From assembly GCA_025353085.1 (NCBI GenBank), contig JANXRI010000365.1:1-8979 (forward strand): DNA of 8,979 nt. Reading direction: 5' to 3'. Position numbers and translations under genes: made by a program. Below are positions 6,820 through 8,979 of this stretch, piece by piece (positions within the stretch are counted from its first letter, which is position 1; every line of letters starts with the position of its first letter). The stretch comes from Betaproteobacteria bacterium. GTDB taxonomy: Bacteria; Pseudomonadota; Gammaproteobacteria; Burkholderiales; SG8-41. The notes below the pieces were generated by a model. That model saw only the letters and a list, made by a program, of their open reading frames with translations, was not told the DNA's origin and ran no database searches.

Positions 6820-7247
6820 ATGGGCTTGAGCTTTCCCAATCGGGTTGCCAATGCGCTACACGGGTGGATTTACCGGCTCATAAATTGGCAACGAGAATCT
6901 CAGGGCAGGCTTTACCCTTGGGTGACATCAAAGACAGGCAATGGCTCGGGCGCGAAAGCGGACAGTTTTTCTTGTTGCGATTGACAGCAATTCCGCAGGA
7001 TGGCGCACTTGTCGGAACAATACATGGGCTTGGGCTACTGATTACTTCAGCAATGGCATTAACCGGCGGGATTTTATTTGTCGCACTAGCCCCGCAAGAC
7101 ACGGTAACGCCATTAGCAAGTATGCTTATGGGCGTGCATTCGTTTCTTTCCACTTTCATGTGGGTTTACTTATACGGACATGCGCTCATGGCCTTATGGC
7201 ATCAGGCTATGGGGCATGGCAGCCTCTCACGAATATCGAAGCTCTAG
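6820..7247 (+). pseudogene. Cytochrome b561-like membrane protein, frameshifted and N-terminally short
   Basis: The gene is read in two frames. Frame one starts at ATG 6820 or, better placed 7 bases after GGAGG, at TTG 6826. It gives SFPNRVANALHGWIYRLINW and then QRESQGRLYPWVTSK, and soon hits a stop. The second frame takes over at DRQWLGRESGQFF and continues to the stop at 7247. One extra base near 6930-6933 (tcAAAGac) would join them smoothly, giving about 142 residues. The C-terminal part has two membrane helices. The last carries H-x13-H (VHSF...YGHAL), the spacing of the two TM4 haem ligands in E. coli CybB. The first two helices of a usual four-helix b561 are not present, and the gap before this gene is too short to hold them. 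It could be a decayed gene, a sequencing error, or less likely programmed -1 frameshifting. Confidence 0.65.
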
Positions 7248-7278
7248 CCCGGATTTGTTGCAATATTTCACTGTGAAC

Positions 7279-8091
7279 ATGAATATGGTATTTCAAGCAT
7301 TGGGATTTCATGGGCCCGCTCGCTTCGTAAGCTACGCTCTCCTATTAGTCGCAGGCATCGGTTCGAGTCTTAGCAGCGGGACTGCTGCCGGGGCGCCGGA
7401 GGAGATCCAGATCTACATGGACGACTTGAGCAAACCGGGTCGCTTTGGAGCGGATGTACATAATAACTTCGTGATGTCGGGCAGCGGCACGCCGGAATAT
7501 CGGGGTGCGCAGCCACCTAACCATATATACCGCCTCACACCCGAATTCTATTACGGTATCAGCGATACTTTGGAGCTCGGGGTGTATTTGCTTACAACCA
7601 CCAGTCCCGGCGCTCCCACGAACTACGACGGACAAAAACTCCGCCTAAAATACATTGCCCCGCACGACGAGACCCAAGGTTTCTTTTGGGGCGCCAATCT
7701 CGAAATAGGTAAGACGAGCCTGCGCGTCTCGCAAGCGCCCTGGAATGCACAGCTCAAAGGTATTTACGGTTATCGTTCAGGTCGCTGGACCTATGCTGGC
7801 AACGCCAATTTTGACTGGAGTTTATCTGGTCCCGTCAGCAGCCCCGTTGCGCTCGAAATCGATACCAAGATCACTTACCAGACCCACGCCGGCTACCACG
7901 TTGGTCTTGAAAGCTACAACGAAATCGGACCGGTTCGAAACGTCGGGCACTTGAACGAGCGGGGCCAAACGCTTTACGCTGTTGTCGACACCCAGGTGGG
8001 CAGGTTTGACCTGAATGCTGGAATCGGGCGCGGGTTGACGACAGCTTCTGACCGCTGGTTACTCAAGTTTATAGTTGGTACACATTTTTAG
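7279..8091 (+). CDS. Secreted, probably outer-membrane beta-barrel protein, uncharacterised
   Basis: The 270-residue product has a signal peptide (basic R15, hydrophobic stretch 16-31, probable cleavage around 37-39 in GTAAGA). It then has alternating polar/aromatic strands such as HIYRLTPEFYYGIS, TLELGVYLLTT, KLRLKYIAP, GFFWGANLEIG and RWTYAGNANFDWSL. The C-terminal residue is Phe after WLLKFIVGTH, as in many outer-membrane proteins. I do not recognise a named family, and no ligand can be inferred. Start codons at 7273 (GTG), 7279 and 7285 (both ATG) are possible; none has a clear Shine-Dalgarno sequence, and 7279 was chosen to keep the signal peptide whole. It begins 31 bp after the cytochrome-like gene on the same strand and may share its mRNA. 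Confidence 0.82.
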   Translation: MNMVFQALGFHGPARFVSYALLLVAGIGSSLSSGTAAGAPEEIQIYMDDLSKPGRFGADVHNNFVMSGSGTPEYRGAQPPNHIYRLTPEFYYGISDTLELGVYLLTTTSPGAPTNYDGQKLRLKYIAPHDETQGFFWGANLEIGKTSLRVSQAPWNAQLKGIYGYRSGRWTYAGNANFDWSLSGPVSSPVALEIDTKITYQTHAGYHVGLESYNEIGPVRNVGHLNERGQTLYAVVDTQVGRFDLNAGIGRGLTTASDRWLLKFIVGTHF

Positions 8092-8102
8092 CCCGGTTGC
8101 GC

Positions 8103-8125
8103 GGCTCGCATGGACTCGGCGAGCC
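8103..8125 (+). terminator. GC-rich hairpin after the outer-membrane protein gene, no T-run
   Basis: GGCTCGC (8103-8109) pairs with GCGAGCC (8119-8125) around a 9-nt loop, 11 bp after the stop codon. The position suits a terminator, but no T-tract follows, so it may be only an mRNA-stabilising hairpin or chance. Confidence 0.3.
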
Positions 8126-8352
8126 CCTGGACTGCGGGCGCGAACATTTGCTTAGCATAGCGGAGAGGCTTCAAAAATCTCGTAATCCCTGGCCGCTTCG
8201 TTTTCGGTTGGCGGGATGCGGTTGTCAGTTTTGACAGTTTCATTACCTGCTTCAACGTCAGAGAGAAGTAACTCCGCAAATTTTGACATGCCCTCTGGCA
8301 GCCCGACCAATCTGAAGCAGGGAAGTCCGTCGAATCGTGGAGAATGACGGAT
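8126..8352. other. Stretch without a supported gene, before the IS3 remnant
   Basis: Two overlapping open frames run leftwards here (about 8088-8399 and 8152-8445). Both cross into the IS3 remnant on the wrong strand and neither has a recognisable domain or start signal. One contains a protein-like segment (PEGMSKFAELLLSDVEAGNE, roughly 8235-8295 minus) that could be a piece of a lost gene. I cannot identify it. Confidence 0.4.
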
Positions 8353-8499
8353 ATGAAGAAGAGCAAATACAGCGAAGAACAGATCATCGGTTTTCTCAAA
8401 CAGGCCGATGCGGGGCTCCACCACCATAACCGCCACCGGCCGCATGAATCGCTCGGTCGAATTCCGCCGAAGTTTTATCCTGTGACAAAATCCCGTTAA
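8353..8499 (+). pseudogene. IS3-family transposase remnant, orfA start fused in frame to orfB end
   Basis: A 48-codon frame begins with a typical IS3-family OrfA N-terminus (MKKSKYSEEQIIGFLKQADA) and switches near 8415-8420 to a typical OrfB C-terminus (NRHRPHESLGRIPPKFYP). Both parts are in one frame and end at TAA 8497-8499. In intact elements these segments are about 1 kb apart and encoded by two genes, so an internal deletion joined them. All of the DDE catalytic residues are lost. The right end of the element probably lies a few tens of bases downstream (GGAGGCGTTACC near 8530-8541), but I could not match it to a left inverted repeat. Confidence 0.85.
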
Positions 8500-8725
8500 C
8501 CTCCGCTTTCGACTGGATCGAAAAACGAGGAGGCGTTACCAATCGTCGGTGTGCATTTGATACGCGCGACTATGTGGACTCGGGCGCCAATCCGCGAAGC
8601 ACAGGATGAAGAGCGTGTAAGCGAGATACCTTACTTCTCAATTACGTCAGGGCATGAGCACGAGTCTGCTATGCCTCGTTCCGTGTCCTCCGTGGCGAGT
8701 CCTGTATTGTTTTTGGTTTGCCGTT
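8500..8725. other. Intergenic stretch between IS3 remnant and molybdoenzyme gene
   Basis: The first about 40 bp probably belong to the IS3 element's right end. The rest has no recognisable gene; the short plus-strand frame at 8551-8742 runs antisense into the molybdoenzyme end and resembles nothing known to me. No clear terminator for the gene on the right was found. Confidence 0.4.
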
Positions 8726-8979
8726 TCAAGCCGCTCGCCTGACCCACACCGCGCTATCGTGAAACACCGCGCCGCCATTCGGCGCGCCGGGGTCGGCGCC
8801 GATCAGCGAGTTCACGCCGATGCCGCCTTCGAACGCCGAGTTGGGCCAGATCGATTCGATGACGATGACGCCGCGCTGCAGGCCGTCGAATGCTTTGGCA
8901 TGCAGGGTGATCGTGCCGCGATGGTTGCCGACGTCGACGCGCTCATCTGGTGTGATGCCGAGTGCCGCGCAATCTTCAG
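8726..8979 (-). CDS. Molybdopterin oxidoreductase, C-terminal fragment (continues beyond the window)
   Basis: The last 83 residues of a minus-strand gene are visible, ending at TGA (8726-8728). They match the C-terminal molybdopterin-dinucleotide-binding domain of the formate dehydrogenase/DMSO-reductase superfamily: ERVDVGNHRG (an HRG strand), LQRGVIVIESIWPN, then GADPGAPNGGAVFHDSAVWV. The cofactor and N-terminal iron-sulfur regions lie outside the window, so the substrate cannot be told. The reading frame is clean to the window edge. Confidence 0.88.
   Translation of the reverse strand, partial: EDCAALGITPDERVDVGNHRGTITLHAKAFDGLQRGVIVIESIWPNSAFEGGIGVNSLIGADPGAPNGGAVFHDSAVWVRRAA

Overview
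The window looks like a chromosomal segment of a GC-rich betaproteobacterium. This is inferred from protein style and gene types (QseB/QseC-type two-component system, DUF347 and PepSY proteins, a fused NDP-forming acyl-CoA synthetase). No gene here fixes the genus.

Left part (1-2343): a minus-strand tRNA-Tyr(GTA) with a near-consensus sigma70 promoter, then a divergent gene for a two-part (CoA-binding plus ATP-grasp) acyl-CoA synthetase. Its last codons are overwritten by an insertion sequence.

Insertion sequence (2344-3674): a complete 1331-bp IS4-family element with perfect 20-bp terminal inverted repeats and an intact DDE transposase. No target-site duplication is visible. Each end lies inside a different truncated gene, so the element probably marks the edge of a deletion or rearrangement.

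Central part (3675-6710): a minus-strand cluster, in transcription order PepSY protein, DUF347 membrane protein, small lipoprotein, OmpR-family response regulator, sensor kinase. The kinase is cut off just after its second membrane helix, so the response regulator has no kinase core beside it. A hairpin plus T-run separates the PepSY gene from the rest. A tandem 11-bp repeat upstream of the PepSY gene is a good candidate operator for the regulator.

Divergent part (6711-8091): a short cytochrome b561-like gene broken by an apparent one-base frameshift, followed by a gene for a secreted, probably beta-barrel outer-membrane protein. Together with the central cluster this suggests an envelope stress, metal or redox response locus that has decayed at two points (kinase and cytochrome).

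Right part (8092-8979): a low-information stretch holding a 48-codon remnant of an IS3-family element, in which the start of orfA is joined in frame to the end of orfB. The window ends in the C-terminus of a molybdopterin oxidoreductase read from the minus strand.
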